A stretch of 64,000 nucleotides of DNA. Source: Lithospermum erythrorhizon. Its lineage: Eukaryota; Streptophyta; Magnoliopsida; Boraginales; Boraginaceae. The translations under genes and the position numbers were made by a program. Position 1 is the stretch's first letter. Every line of letters begins with the position of its first letter. A model generated the notes under the pieces. That model was not told where the DNA came from and searched no databases. It saw only the letters and a list, made by a program, of their open reading frames with translations. Location of the stretch: NCBI GenBank assembly GCA_019722365.1, contig JADFUC010001296.1:1-64000 (forward strand), in the 5' to 3' direction. Below, one piece after another: positions 1-12,039 of the stretch.

Positions 1-1570
1 GGAAGTTACGTATTGTTGATTATAAATTTAGAGCTTCAATACACCAAAGCATTTGAAGCATCTCTTAACTCATTTTGGGTATCCCAAGAATATTGTTTTC
101 TGGTTTCCTTTCATCAAGCTTGCTATCCTTAACGTGATAATAAGTCGCGCATCCGAAGACTCTAAAGTCTCTGGATAATCCATGTTCTTCGACCTCACCT
201 TAAAAGGTGTTTCTCCATCTAAGAATGCTAAGCACGATTATTGTTGTGTTCTGTTAACTGACTCCGCCCACCATAATTAACTTGACTGTAGTCATAGACA
301 ACTCTATGTCAAGTAGTGTTCAAGCTTTAATTTTTCGCTGATTTATTTCATGTAAAAGGTTTTCGATCGGCTTTTTAAAGTATCTTACAGCTGGCACGTA
401 ACTCTTTTGAGCTCCCTCGCGCATCTCGTACATTATCGCATCTCCTCACCGTTTTTTAAGTTTTCTACCTCGCTCATTAACCATTGGTTTCCACCGCTTC
501 AAGACGCTTCAATATTTCATTTTATGCTTCAGAAGTAAATCCAATCATACCTGAATATCACCAACAAATAACAGTACTGAACTACCTCGAAGTAACTTTA
601 GCCGGACCCCCAAACATCAAGATGCATAGTCTAACAATCCCCGCTTTTTGTCTTTGCTCAGAGATAACTCTTAACTTATAGCGCTATCAGACACGCAGAG
701 TTCACAAAATTCCATACACGGCTTCTTCCATGCTTCCTTCAACAAACCTTGTCCACTAAGCAACGGCGAGTCCTTTATAATGTGGCTCAAGGTGCGTGCT
801 ATATCCTCAGGCATTCTATTTGATCTAAGGCCCGCCTAACCGCAGAATCGCTAAATCACTCAGAATCAAGTGTCCCACAAGCAGATAGCGTTTCCCGTGG
901 ACGAACTCCTTCATCACTACCAAAGAACCGTGAACAACCTTTTAAAACTCCATCCTCCCCAAGCAGATTCTAAACACGCATCATCCGCAGTAGTCTGTGA
1001 CTGATCTAAACTTTCATCCTTTATTTCTGTCTTTTCTGTATTTGTCCCACTTCAGAGTAAACAAACCCTGAGCTTCTGTTTCTCCACCACTGCACAACAT
1101 TCCACTCAGAGCAACCTTCGGAGGTCATCCGCTAGAAGCTGAGGTTCAGGCTTGGCCCATGGTTGGGAGTATCACTTACAAGCATCAATGTCCGAACTAG
1201 ATTTCATATGACTTCGAAATAAAAGCAAGAGTAATGCAGTTGCCTGGGTCTTCCTCATCTAATCCTTGACATCTATGACCTTTAAGCTCGATATAACTTA
1301 TCAAACTTATCGATATAATCATTGATTGACGTGGCCTCTTCCTGTCTCAGATACCCAATTCTAAGGAATCCGATTTGTTTAGCTCACAGCAGTTTGGTCT
1401 TGATCTCTTTGCCACATCAGCCAAAGCAAACCAAGTGTTTTTCCATTAACCAAGCAACGAACACCTCTCAAGCGCAGACGGCCGCGCTTCCAAGATCTAA
1501 CTTCTTCCTAATTCTCAGCCATCCATATCCCCTGATTTTGTTCTTTCCTGCTAACGCCAGGCAACTTTTG
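1..1570 (-). mobile_element. Ty1/copia (Tnt1-like) retrotransposon relic, gag to integrase, truncated by window edge
   Basis: Read on the minus strand, the high-coordinate end resembles copia gag: around 1,200-1,350 one finds INDYIDKFDKL and then, after frame changes, DEED followed by SKSYE, the order seen in Tnt1-type gag. At the low-coordinate end (about 20-250) the integrase C-terminal signature is clear: SKNMDYPETLRVFGC, YYHVKDSKLDER and FLGYPK, matching the family pattern RVFGCxAYxHV-KLDxR-FLGY. Stops and frameshifts interrupt every domain, so this is a pseudogene. Order gag then integrase confirms minus orientation; reverse transcriptase and RNase H would lie left of base 1. I did not find its LTR. 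Short plus-strand ORFs at 484-681 and 1,322-1,573 are antisense shadows. Confidence 0.7.
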
Positions 1571-3230
1571 TGAAATTGCTGCATTTTTTTTATTCATCCT
1601 CCAATAGAAAATCATTTTTCCCATTAAATTTCTATTTCATATTTTCCGATTTTGACCGTCCCACTAGCAAGAGCTATCAGATTGATAATAAAAGAGTTTA
1701 GATTTACCTCTTATATATTTTAAGTTATCTAGCAGCAACAAGGTCGGAGCCTCAATGAATTTGGTTTTATATAATATTGAATATAACCTTGACTGAATAG
1801 TTAAACAAAACGTAAGAAATATGTTCATTGAAATATATTAGAAAATTTATTTACATTTTCTATCTCTCATCTGCCTGATATTATATATAATAATTATAAC
1901 ATATGCTTATTTATAATTGGGTATCAACAATATATATCATTCGCAATAAATGTCATTCCTTATTTTTCTCATTCATTATTCTCAACAATTGTCATTCCTT
2001 ATTTTTCTCATTGCCATTGCATTCTCACAATATGCACAAACTACAACTTGTTTGTATTCAATTGTGTTATTATTGCCAAAACTCGATGGTTTTAGTAATG
2101 TACTTCTGCTTTGAGAAGAAGAAAGAGGAAAGGGTGGGTTATTATTTTCATGTTTATTGTTTGATTGAAAGTTTTTAAAATATATTCATCATTTTTATTA
2201 TTTAAATTTTTTCTTCAAAACTTTAATTCCCGTGAAATTTCGGACTTGTTATTGGGTTTAAGGTTGACGTTAGGGAGTATTTTGAAATGTTTCTTGATTC
2301 AGGATCAATTTAAAAAGCTGAAAAATTGAGTACTTAAATAAAGTCATGTTGACAATTGAGAGTCGTATAATATTGAATTAAAGTGTCTGAATTAGAAATG
2401 GAACAACACAGAGAGCACGTTGTTAATTAACTGAAAGCAGACGTTAAGCTGAATAAATTGCATGGATCTTTGTATTTATTATGCTCGGAATATTTTGGAC
2501 TAATTAACGAAACAAAGGGTAGTCAAAGATAATTCAAACCAATTCCCTGCAACATCCAAGCCACGGTCTACATATTTACATATCTTTAATTATATAAATA
2601 TAAACTACTAAGAATTCAGGAGAATTAATTACACAACTAATGCCATTACATAGATCATACAACTGAGTAATTTTGTTTAAAATTAAAATTATGTTTTATT
2701 GATTCAGACGAATGAATTTTTTAACTTATTTTGATCATTGATAATAAGTCGGGACAACTTTTAGGAATTCAATATTATTAATGGAAAAGACAAGGTTTCG
2801 GTTTGTCATTGTTTCCAGAGGTTGTTCCATTTGACGCTTACTGGTCCTTCTCCTGTCCTTTTTTCTGTAGACGTATGGTAATTATAGTGGAATCTTTGTG
2901 GATACTTCCATTTCTGGCCATGTCTTTTTTGTATATATATCTTTCTTGTAGTAAGATTGGGTCCGCATATTTGCAGTAATTTCTAGTGTGTGTATATATA
3001 TGTTTCTGTTCAACAGACTCCGAAGTTTCTTTAATAATGAAGGTTTTTCACCTTTAAATTATTTAGTGTCGTACGATCAGAATTTTTTTCGAGGTCATTT
3101 AGCGAATGAGACTTGCAATTTTGGATTTCCAAATTCATCCTTGATAGGGTCTTGGATCTTTTTCGTTGACAAGCCTCTCTCATCTCCCTTGCCCCAACCT
3201 GCTTGCTCTCGACTGGATATCTGGCGCTTT
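1571..3230. other. AT-rich intergenic stretch
   Basis: No coding signal that I can support. ORFs of 60-95 codons here lack recognisable motifs and have AT-biased composition. The stretch includes a short exact direct repeat (listed separately) and otherwise low-complexity A/T runs. Confidence 0.5.
1951..2012. repeat. 23-bp exact direct repeat, 39-bp period
   Basis: The 23-mer beginning TGTCATTCCTTATTTTT occurs at 1,951-1,973 and again, identically, at 1,990-2,012. This is a small local duplication with no coding content. Confidence 0.85.
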
Positions 3231-5110
3231 TGTGCCCTCGCTTATTTTGGTGAATACTCACCGCATCGGTGAGTATGTCTAACGGATCGAGCCTGTGGCC
3301 CTGATCCGCCCACTCAGTTCGGTTTGAATTGCCTACCTAACGCCCCCCTATCCGCGTTAAGAGTGACGGTTGGGGCGAATGATCGGGACCCGCCTTGCCT
3401 CGGCCCCACTCAATATTCTAAGAGATTCTACTCTCAGTTCCTGCCTCGGCCCTTGCAGGCCGCCTTCCTATTAACGCTGCATCGCTTCATATAAATCCGC
3501 ACTACGCTTATACAGTAAAAAACCGAATACAACTCATAAACATGCTTTTCCTAACACAATCATACTACAGCCGACAACACTCAGCCATAAACTTAAACTA
3601 ACAAAACCTCCGTTTAGAAACGTGTTTCCATAACATAAGAAACTACTGAGTGAATACCACATTAAACGCATAACAAAACATAGTTAAACATAACATTGCC
3701 TGCCGCACGATAATCTAAGCTTAAAAACCAACAAGTTCAAACATAATAATAATACGAACGTAAATCTTTCAAAACATCAAAGACATAAATAAAATATTTG
3801 CTCAAAACTGACGACATATTGATCCTGATCGCATCCCCAAATCGACATGATCCTCATCGCCGCTATCTCGCTCAACATCCTCTCCTCCTCATTTATTGAC
3901 ACATCGACATCCAGACGCAACCTACCCATCTTCGCCTTCATCCCATTCACCTCATTCTTCAATAATAGTTCTCGCCAAGCAACATATTCAAAGATCGGGG
4001 CCCAGTGAACGCCGCGCGCCAAATACCAAGCTACGCCGGCCGCCGGTAATGGATGTTCACCTGAGGAAATGGACAGATCTCCTCCCTAATTTACTGTATC
4101 TAATTAATGGAGCCGACTTCTGCATTATGATCCAACAGATTTCCAAACTTCAATCCTCACCGACTCATATTGCTCATATAAATCTCCTACTTAAAATGCA
4201 ACGCCTTATCCCACAAATACACTTCAAATTTAGCAATTGAGACTTTTCTCCTACCATCAGGCCTTTCTTAACATCAAGCTACATTCTAAACAGACTTTTT
4301 TCTACATTCACTAACAAATGCTATAGGATCATGCCATACTTAAGGGTACTATTTTTATAGAGAAACATGCTCATGATAATATTTATGATAGTTAATCTTC
4401 TTCTCATTCAAGAGAGCCCAAGTAGCGAATATTTGTATTGGCGCTAAGTTTTGGTGGGCTCGACTAACAGGGAAACAAAATACCTCGAACCACTTTCGAT
4501 TAACAACTTCCTCACTGATGAAATTGTACTTTATAAACTAATCTTTAGGATTGAGGGGTTTTCTTACAATTATTGTTTAGAACTATTCTCTCTGTTTTGG
4601 CAATACCTCACACCAGCTCTTAGCTCCGATACAATCCTTAATACAACCTTCATCCTCATCCTCATGCCCATTCATACCAAATACGATTTTCAAATCCTCC
4701 CTGCTATCATCCCTGTTCACCACCGACATTAAACAAGTCCTACCATAGTGTTACCATTATCCACATTTGCCTTACGATCCATTCCCATAGACTTATAGAA
4801 TTGAACAACTATTTTCTGATACCATTCACTAGTAAATGTGCAAATTATCTGTTTAAATTTCATATCTAAATAGAACAAGATATTACTTGGTGAATTGTTT
4901 GATCTCAGCTTCATCGAGGTACATGCCTTGTCTTGCATTTATGTCACTACTTTCAACAACCCCAACATCAACATCCTCATTTTCGGCCTCCTCGACTTCT
5001 CTCTTCAGGTTGCGGGTTCTTCTTCCTCAACTATGTTACGCGCCCAGCCTCAAGGCCCCCCCGCTGAATTCTGTGGCTTCCTCTTGACTCATGTGTGATG
5101 GTTGCCCTTT
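3231..5110. other. GC-richer block of unrecognised, probably transposon-derived DNA
   Basis: Base composition changes sharply near 3.23 kb: runs such as GCCTGTGGCCCTGATCCGCC and CCCGCCTTGCCTCGGCCCC contrast with AT-rich flanks. The longest minus-strand ORF (3,777-4,022, 81 codons) has a charged, alpha-helix-like sequence (LLLKNEVNGMKAKMGRL) but no family motif I know. Plus-strand ORFs at 3,896-4,240, 4,451-4,732 and 4,887-5,098 are likewise unrecognised. An old retrotransposon internal region or LTR is the likeliest explanation, but no diagnostic motif was seen. Confidence 0.3.
3254..3276. repeat. Perfect 10-bp hairpin at the edge of the GC-rich block
   Basis: ATACTCACCG (3,254-3,263) is followed, after a three-base CAT loop, by its exact reverse complement CGGTGAGTAT (3,267-3,276). 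It sits where composition shifts from AT-rich to GC-rich. It could be a chance palindrome or part of an element end. Confidence 0.8.
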
Positions 5111-7600
5111 CTATGATTTTTTCGGTGCCATTTTTAAAATTGAAGTAAATCAATAGGTTAGTAAATACAACACTTAGTACGGATTAATTTGTGTTCGGGA
5201 AGCTGAATAACCGAAAAATTTGTAGGTTAATCAAGGTTAATGAAGTTAAAATCGCGCCTTTTCAAACCTCTATCCGACAGAACGCACCGCTTAAAATAAA
5301 CCACCCGCGCTTCCAAAAGTTTAATATTATTTTTCATCTTACACGCGTACCGCTTTCATAATCTGGGTCAGCATCACGTTACTATAAACGTGGCCGCCAG
5401 ATTTGAACGCACGCTTATCTTCCGTAGAGAAATAAGTCATTTTTATCGCTTAAAGCCTGGGAATGATAATTGCAATTATCGCTTAACCAAAACGCAAGAT
5501 GAAAGTAGGACGCTTAATGGCATTTTCTGGCATTATAAAATAAAATAATTGTGAATGTTCAAATTGTTTTATTATTGCCGCTCACGCTTATACCGCACGG
5601 GCCAGAGTTTACATGAGTTCCTTCGACTCTTCTTACAAGAATACAAACTATACAAATCTATTCATCTTCAAACTCTTTCTTGTCGATTACCATTCAATGT
5701 GTCATTTATTTTTCTTCACTTTTCCTTTAATATCACTTTAAGATTTGTCAATATCTTTTCAGATGAGTTAGCCTTGATTTAGAATTATGCCATGATCGTC
5801 AGAACTTTGACACACACATACTTCAATTTGGCTCAGCTTCAGAAGTCTTGAACGCCTTGAAACAGATTGTAGTCAGCCATTTAACGCCAAGATTCACTAC
5901 CTATCAGAGAAATAAAGATGTAAATATTTATTTTGTCATCTTGCATAATACAAAAAAACAAGGCTTCCTTGCTCGCCCACCATTTTAATATGTCAAAAGA
6001 TTTTATCATTATATTGACTCAATTCAAAGTTGGTGAGTTAAATATCAGCCAACTCATTCTGTCTTTGTAGGAGGATTATTTTAATTGTAATAATTAGAAT
6101 CATTTAGTATCACATGACATCAGACTTTAATCCCATGGGCACATTAAACCATACACTATTTGAGGGCGGCTTTACTGATTGATATTCGCTATACACGTTA
6201 TACAAATAAATTTCACTCTATCTGCATTTTCCTATCATAATTCTTAGATCGGATTAAAGTGGTACTAGTGTAACGATTCATGCCTTCCGAGGCGGTAGAG
6301 TCATTAAAACTGAACACCGCAGTTTACCAAACCGATGATCATTAAAATATAATTCGCTTTCATCCAAAAAATGCGATCACAATTAAGTTTCCCAAATCAA
6401 ACAGCTTTTAAAAAATTTATAATCCATCACCGAGCATCGAAACGACCAACCCATAAATATATACACAACATATCCCAAAAATAAAGTAATGCCTAAGGCT
6501 ACAATGTGATGATACGACTGTATCTAAATACAAAATGACTAACACAAGGCTAAGATTTCGAAAGGAAATACAACAATGAAAAACTAGCTGGCTACATAAA
6601 AATGAGACTGCGAGATCCTCGCCCACCCGACGCTCACCTAGCCACTCGGAACAAACTCTCCAACAGCCTCTTGGCTCAACTAGCCACCTGTCAACCTGGC
6701 ACAAATGAAATGCCAAAGCGGTGTAAGTGGTTACAAGTTCGGTTGAACTAACATTATGAAATAACTCGCTATACTCGAACGAGATAATGTAATTTAATAA
6801 TCAAATATGAATAATATACATATATCCGTGACTATCTAATCAAAGGTCATACACAAGGTTTTCTGGGCGTCTTAGCATAACATGTTGTTTTATAATGTAT
6901 GTCTCAAATAAAGCACAATAATCACCCAATGAAATCACAGACTAACATCGACTATAAATCTAGTCATCCCTTCTATCTCCATTCCAATAAGCATACCAAC
7001 CTCTAACGCCAAGACATACTCAACTGTCACAAGAACTTGATCAACCGTGCTTAATAAACAATCGCCTTATACCGGCGGAGTGTTATTAACTGACATGCAA
7101 TTTCGGTAGATAGGCTACATTTGATAATAATAAAGAAAGTGGATTAAAAGATCATACCGCTTCTCTTATACCAAGATAAAGTTAAACTGCATGCTATACT
7201 GTGAAGATGTGCCACAATTTTATTAACGACACAAAGAAAGCGATCAAAAGAGAGTCATACCGCTCTTATACCGAAGCAGACGCTTATACCGTAAGATAAT
7301 AATATTGTCATATCCTGGGTACAAGCAGGTCACTTTAATCCTTAGTAACTAACTATAGTCACTCGATACTCAAGTGCCTCAAACTCACGTGATAACCCAA
7401 CAACTACTCTATCTCTAAACAAAGACATAAAGACAATAAAATTTCAAAACATTCCAATACAATCGAAATCAATCAATCGCCGACAAGGCCACAACTTATT
7501 AAAAGTGCTCAAGGCCATGATAATATAATAAAGGCCGACAAGTGCCAGACCAGAATATAAGCCGAGTTCAGCCAGCATTTACCTCCTCCAAAGAATCTGC
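5111..7600. other. Intergenic repeat-like DNA rich in CGCTTATACC-type words
   Basis: No gene recognised. Words such as CGCTTAT, CGCTTAA and TTATACCG recur between about 5,270 and 7,290, for instance near 5,410, 5,450, 5,583, 7,160 and 7,270. This suggests a degenerate repetitive element. The 99-codon minus-strand ORF at 6,417-6,716 has no known motif and a Cys- and Val-rich sequence; I do not treat it as a gene. Confidence 0.35.
7128..7290. repeat. Degenerate tandem duplication of about 100 bp
   Basis: The order AAAGAAAG(T/C)G.AT.AAAAGA..(G)TCATACCGCT..CTTATACC is present near 7,133-7,170 and again near 7,225-7,270, followed by a further CGCTTATACCG. Matching blocks in the same order support an old, diverged tandem duplication. 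Confidence 0.55.
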
Positions 7601-8700
7601 CATTTAAACACAATCACATAACACAACAATCATACATGTATATCATCTCCTCATAATCATAACACAACGCATACGTACATCATTCTCACATAATCATATC
7701 ATAACAATACGATATCACAACTAAGGTAAGTACGGTAGTAGAACACCCGCCAGATAAGTACTCACCTCGCTTAGCTACCGTAAACTAAAGACACCGCGTA
7801 ATCGCTCTTCCACGATCAACGCTAACAAAATACCTTTAAAGTATGATCAAAACTCAGATATTATATCGTTCTTTAGAGAATACATAACCAATTTAGAACT
7901 ATTTTAAACGGTATAACTCGATTGAGCAACCATCGAATTATAATCCCACCTGACACAACCCAATCATCCCGCTAAATTCCATCTATCACTTTCTCACTAC
8001 AAATCAACTTATAAGTTGTCATTCTTAATTAATCATCAAGTCCATAATTAATAATTATGCTCAAATATCAATTATAACTCAACTCGAATTTCACTTTTTC
8101 AACATACACCTTTAATAAATTTTAAATCGCCAATTTAACATCATAACAACTAGTATGAAGGTCCCAATGTAACTTCCACATTTAAAGTTTTATAAAATAT
8201 CCACATAAAAGGTCAATCAACCCTGGGTGTTTAATCTCGACTATAACGCCTCGAACGAGTTTCTAAATCACGACCATCGCGATATATACGTATAACCCAT
8301 AACCAACTAAGATTTATCATAAAATTCAATTATAAAAGCCAACGAAAGTCAACTATCTCAAAACCAAGAAATATCCCTTTAAAGACTTGAAATTTCTTAC
8401 CCAACTCAAGAGAACGATTTAAGAGAACAATATTCTACAAAACACAGTTCGTTCACAACTCAATAGTAGAAATGGAAAAAATGTTCAGTGTGAAGAGGGA
8501 AGTATTTCAGCCCAATAGAATGATGAAGATGGGCGGTTATTGATTATGTTTTAAGATATTTATAAAAAATCGAACCCGCTCGGGTTTCACATTCTCTTGT
8601 CGACTTAATTCTCTCACGAACCCGATTTCAAGATAAATTTTCATTTAATTATAAATGAATTAAGTTTTAAAAATTTTGTAATATCATTAAAAATGATATT
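7600..8700 (-). repeat. Candidate LTR-like sequence (Ty3/gypsy style), minus orientation
   Basis: On the minus strand a TATA-like stretch (reverse complement of about 8,556-8,566, containing TTATAAATATC) is followed by a pyrimidine-rich leader and then a long unstructured segment ending near AAGTACTCACCTCGC-like sequence at about 7,760. That architecture (GC-rich upstream word GAACCCGCTCGGG, TATA, pyrimidine-rich leader, long untranslated tail) is common in plant gypsy LTRs. No primer-binding site, polypurine tract or partner LTR was found, so the call is tentative. Confidence 0.3.
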
Positions 8701-8959
8701 GTTCTGAAATTTAATCAACAATCGAAAATTTAATTAAAAAGCCAGAATCTATAATTAATTAATGTAAAGAGAAATGAAAACTCTTAATTTAAAGTTATGA
8801 TCCATTATTGCACCAATTGTATGATGAAAAGATTTAAAAATTTATCTTCCATATTCGAACCATATCTCTAACAACATAATTATCTCTAACAACATACTCA
8901 TCTCATTTTAAACTTATCTTCCACAAATAATTAATACTTAATCTATGCTGAAGTTATTA

Positions 8960-9540
8960 TTGTTTCAAAGTTCTGGATGTTCTGAATTGTAAGTGGGGGA
9001 TTCCAAGTTATATTGAAAGCAAATCAGAGTATCAGTAAAATGAAACTACTTAGTATTAGAACTATTAATCTCAAGATTTTGATTATGTTATCTTTGAGCA
9101 CATACCCCAAGAAATGAACATATGATCATCTTTAGCTACACCATTTTATTATGGTGATATCTGTGAGTTCACACGTAATATCGAAAAAGCCAATCCTACG
9201 TACAGATAAGATCACCGTTTTAATAAGAGTGAGATCGTGCGTAGTCTAAATCTTCACTCAATCGCGGATCTGAGGATGTTTCCAACTTGAGAAATTGCAA
9301 AACGTATTATGTAAGTTTCTACAGAACTATAAAAGATCCTAGAATTGGGACTATTGTATCCTGAGAATGCTCGAAGAACCTGTTTAGCTTCACGGGGTGA
9401 TCGCACATCACGTAGGGAAAATCTTTGGCCTGTAACTGAAAGTGGTGATATTTTTCAGCCCACCACATGAACCTTGTGAATATGTGAAAAAGCGCGATTC
9501 CCGGCCAAGACAAATTCCCCAGTAATCAATAAGTGAGATT
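8960..9540 (-). mobile_element. Ty1/copia integrase relic, minus strand
   Basis: On the minus strand, around 9,125-9,165, the frame reads SQISP then two stops then NGVAK. This matches the copia integrase hallmark PQQNGVAER with the two Gln codons turned into TAA, consistent with C-to-T decay. Downstream in the element (9,080-9,125) FISWGYVLK resembles the family SFWGYAL segment. Minus-strand ORF 9,319-9,513 falls just upstream, where the integrase core should lie, but I could not assign it. Both LTRs are unidentified. The fragment may extend towards 10.4 kb. Confidence 0.45.
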
Positions 9541-10935
9541 TAATTCAGATTATCATCCGGGGTACGATCATGAGAATTGAGAAGATGATTATAATTACAG
9601 TTGGCCTCTTTAAGAATACCCACCAGATCATGAGTTTATCCAGAAAACATTTGCCATTTTCATGGATACCCAAGATTCTGGAATGAGAACGGCCCTCATT
9701 GACGCCTCGACTGCTTTAACGTGACGTCAGAAGTCAGCTTTAACCGAACCATATTTTCTGTGATTAAACTCTCGAAGTCGATAAATGTACTTAAGAACTC
9801 CATTTAGTTATATGGTCTGATAGAACCACTCCTCAAACGCTACTTGGGAGACCCTGTCCAAATATTCATTAAGTACGCTATAAAATAATACAACCTGTTA
9901 GAAAGAGTATAAGAGAGATGAGTCCCAATCCTCATTTAGTTAAAGATGCTTTTAATGTAGAGGCAACATTGATACACGCTCTACAACCGGTTGTCGAGTT
10001 CGCAATTTAGAGATCAGCTGCCTTTCAAATCTAGTAAACTTAAGAAGCATGATGTTCAACCCGAAGTCGTAGTGGACTCATAAGACTGCATGAGTCGAGG
10101 TCTAGGAACATACGAATTGGAAGAGTTTCTTGTTATCACCTTATACGGTAATTTTATTATATCTCAAAAAGATATTATATTTGCCTATAGCTGCACCTTT
10201 TAACCTTAACTTTTGGTAATTTGATTCTCAGGCGAGACATACTTTTCAGCAAAAGGCCTAATCTCTCTCTTAAAACTCTATACAGGATTGCCATTGAGCC
10301 GAGTTCTGATCATCATTAATATATTAGCCTGCAAAACTGGTATGACTGGTTCTGAATCAGATTAAGTAACCTAAAATATTGATTTCTAGCATGTGGTCAA
10401 GAAGATTAAGAAACCGGCTCGTTAAAATCTGTTGAAGCCATTTTTTTTCCCCTTTGTTATATCATTTATTTACTAGATTCTACTTTTATTGTTGTTTTTT
10501 GCCGTGATTTTACATTATAATTGGTTATCATTTTATTATTCTCATTTAAAGTGGGGCAATTTTAACTAACTTTATTCACTCCTCCCCCCCCCAAGGATAG
10601 ATTCCGCTTAACAAGCCTATTTCATGGAATCTGTCAATTTCCCCAATGCATCTCAATCGACGAGCATCTTTTTCCCCTGCGTCCCTGTAGGATTTGCACC
10701 CGAAATATCGATCTCTTGACCATCTACTGAGTTCTTTCCTAACGGCTCTCCATCTCCTTGGCCTGATTCTCCAAATTGGCCTCGGGGCTCCTGACATCTC
10801 TTGGTGCCCCGGGATTGTTTATTAGAACGCCCACCTCGCACGAGCCAAGCTGCTTCCAAGTTGCGCAATGGTTTCGCTTTTATGAGTTCTCCTGATGAAA
10901 CTGGAGGGTCTTAAATTAGGGAACACATTACTACA
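9541..10935. other. Unassigned region; probable TE debris plus a GC-rich patch
   Basis: 9.54-10.5 kb probably continues the copia relic but carries no motif I can name. 10,570-10,880 is a GC-rich patch starting with a run of C (about 10,582-10,591). It carries two overlapping minus-strand ORFs (10,576-10,797 and 10,653-10,868) rich in Arg, Gly and Gln. No family is recognised, and such composition in an alternative frame can arise by chance. Confidence 0.3.
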
Positions 10936-10940
10936 TAGTT

Positions 10941-11026
10941 CATTTGTTGCAGGAATTAAGGAATGGGTCTTCATGTGGAATGTCATTTGCTGCAGGAATT
11001 AAGGAATGGGTCTTCATGTGGAATGT
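10941..11026. repeat. 43-bp tandem duplication, one mismatch
   Basis: A 43-bp unit beginning CATTTGTTGCAGGAATTAAG lies at 10,941-10,983 and is repeated at 10,984-11,026 with a single difference (GTTG versus GCTG). The near-identity implies a recent duplication compared with the surrounding decayed DNA. Confidence 0.9.
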
Positions 11027-11160
11027 GATGTGGGCCAAGCAATATTACACACATTAAGTACTGAAACATACTAACTTTTAATTTGTTATAATTTTTTTAT
11101 ATCAAAGGGCATAGAAAAACTTTTTTAAATATTGAAAGTTTGGGTAAAAAGTTTACTTAA

Positions 11161-11202
11161 ATTAGAGGAGTGGACTACTTAATTTATTAGAGGAGTGGAC
11201 TA
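11161..11202. repeat. 17-bp exact direct repeat, 25-bp period
   Basis: ATTAGAGGAGTGGACTA is present at 11,161-11,177 and 11,186-11,202. It lies between the 43-bp duplication and the S-protein-homologue gene. Confidence 0.85.
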
Positions 11203-11449
11203 ATAAAGAAATTAAAGTATTAGTTATAAACATCTATTGCCAAATTAAAAACAAAATCTCGAGATGATTGATATACCAGTGTAAAAATATTATTTCCTTG
11301 TAACTCTCCCAATAAAAGAACATATATAGATACTCCTTTAACAATGTTAATCCAAGGACTTCTGAGTTCTGTCTAGCTCAAATAAGTATCTCGAATATTA
11401 TTAAGTATATATCACATATGTTCTTCTCTGTTCTCCCTTAATTCTCAAT

Positions 11450-11950
11450 TCATTTCGGAAGTGTAATATGCCATCTCTTCCACCATGGATTTGATATCAA
11501 ATCATATGTATGAATTCTTGAATTAATTCTATTCTGCATGACTTCATAGGAAAATGTCATAGTTAAAATTATGTCTACATTTTTCCCTTCAATTCCTCTG
11601 TTATAAAGCTCCTTGTTCACAACATTTATTTCTTTGCGATTTTTTCGACTTTCAATGTCGCAAAAATAATATTTGTCATCGAAAATTCGATTACCAATTG
11701 TCCAATTATATGCATGTTGTGGTTCAATCTCTTGAGAGCCTTGATCAGCTACTATATTTTGTGTCATCCTATCTTTGATTAGGCAATGGATTGTTATCTT
11801 TCGCCTGACTTGATTAGTTATTTCGACCTTGTATGTTGTATTAACTTGAATTAATCCAGAATAATGTGAAATGCTGCCACCGTAACTAGCAAAAAGAAAT
11901 TTGGTTAGAAATAAAAGAAGTGTTTTTTTACTTGAAAGTTTGAGTTGCAT
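11450..11950 (-). CDS. S-protein homologue (plant self-incompatibility protein S1 family), secreted
   Basis: A single uninterrupted 166-codon frame, as is usual for this small intronless family. Residues 1 to about 23 form a signal peptide (basic start, then LLLFLTKFLFA), so the product should be secreted. The mature part follows the family plan: YKVEITNQ (40-47), ITIHC (52-56), YNWTIGN (81-87) and YYFCDIE (94-100). Cys56 and Cys97 correspond to the conserved beta-strand cysteines, and no further cysteine is present after 97, whereas many members have a C-terminal pair. The tail (about 135-166) is unusually basic and Trp-rich (NPWWKRWHI). In poppy the founding member is the stigma self-incompatibility determinant; functions of most homologues are unknown, so no role in incompatibility should be assumed. 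The ATG at 11,950 is chosen because it gives the signal peptide. It is flanked by repeats and TE debris. Confidence 0.7.
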   Translation of the reverse strand: MQLKLSSKKTLLLFLTKFLFASYGGSISHYSGLIQVNTTYKVEITNQVRRKITIHCLIKDRMTQNIVADQGSQEIEPQHAYNWTIGNRIFDDKYYFCDIESRKNRKEINVVNKELYNRGIEGKNVDIILTMTFSYEVMQNRINSRIHTYDLISNPWWKRWHITLPK

Positions 11951-12030
11951 GTTTCTTTACAATATCTTATAATAAGAACGATGAATTTCAAAGAACATTG
12001 CATTAAATTCTTTTAACTGAATGGTTCTTT

Positions 12031-12037
12031 TATTATA
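12031..12037 (-). promoter_or_regulatory. Putative TATA box for the S-protein-homologue gene
   Basis: The minus strand reads TATAATA about 80 bases upstream of the ATG at 11,950, a plausible distance for a short leader. A second TA-rich word lies closer (about 11,970-11,980), but that would leave almost no 5' UTR. Assigned by position only. Confidence 0.35.
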
Positions 12038-12039
12038 TG

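Noticed and set aside
10576..10868. Arg/Gly-rich minus-strand ORFs as a gene
   Set aside because: Two overlapping frames are both open, which suits GC-rich composition rather than selection; no motif, no promoter.
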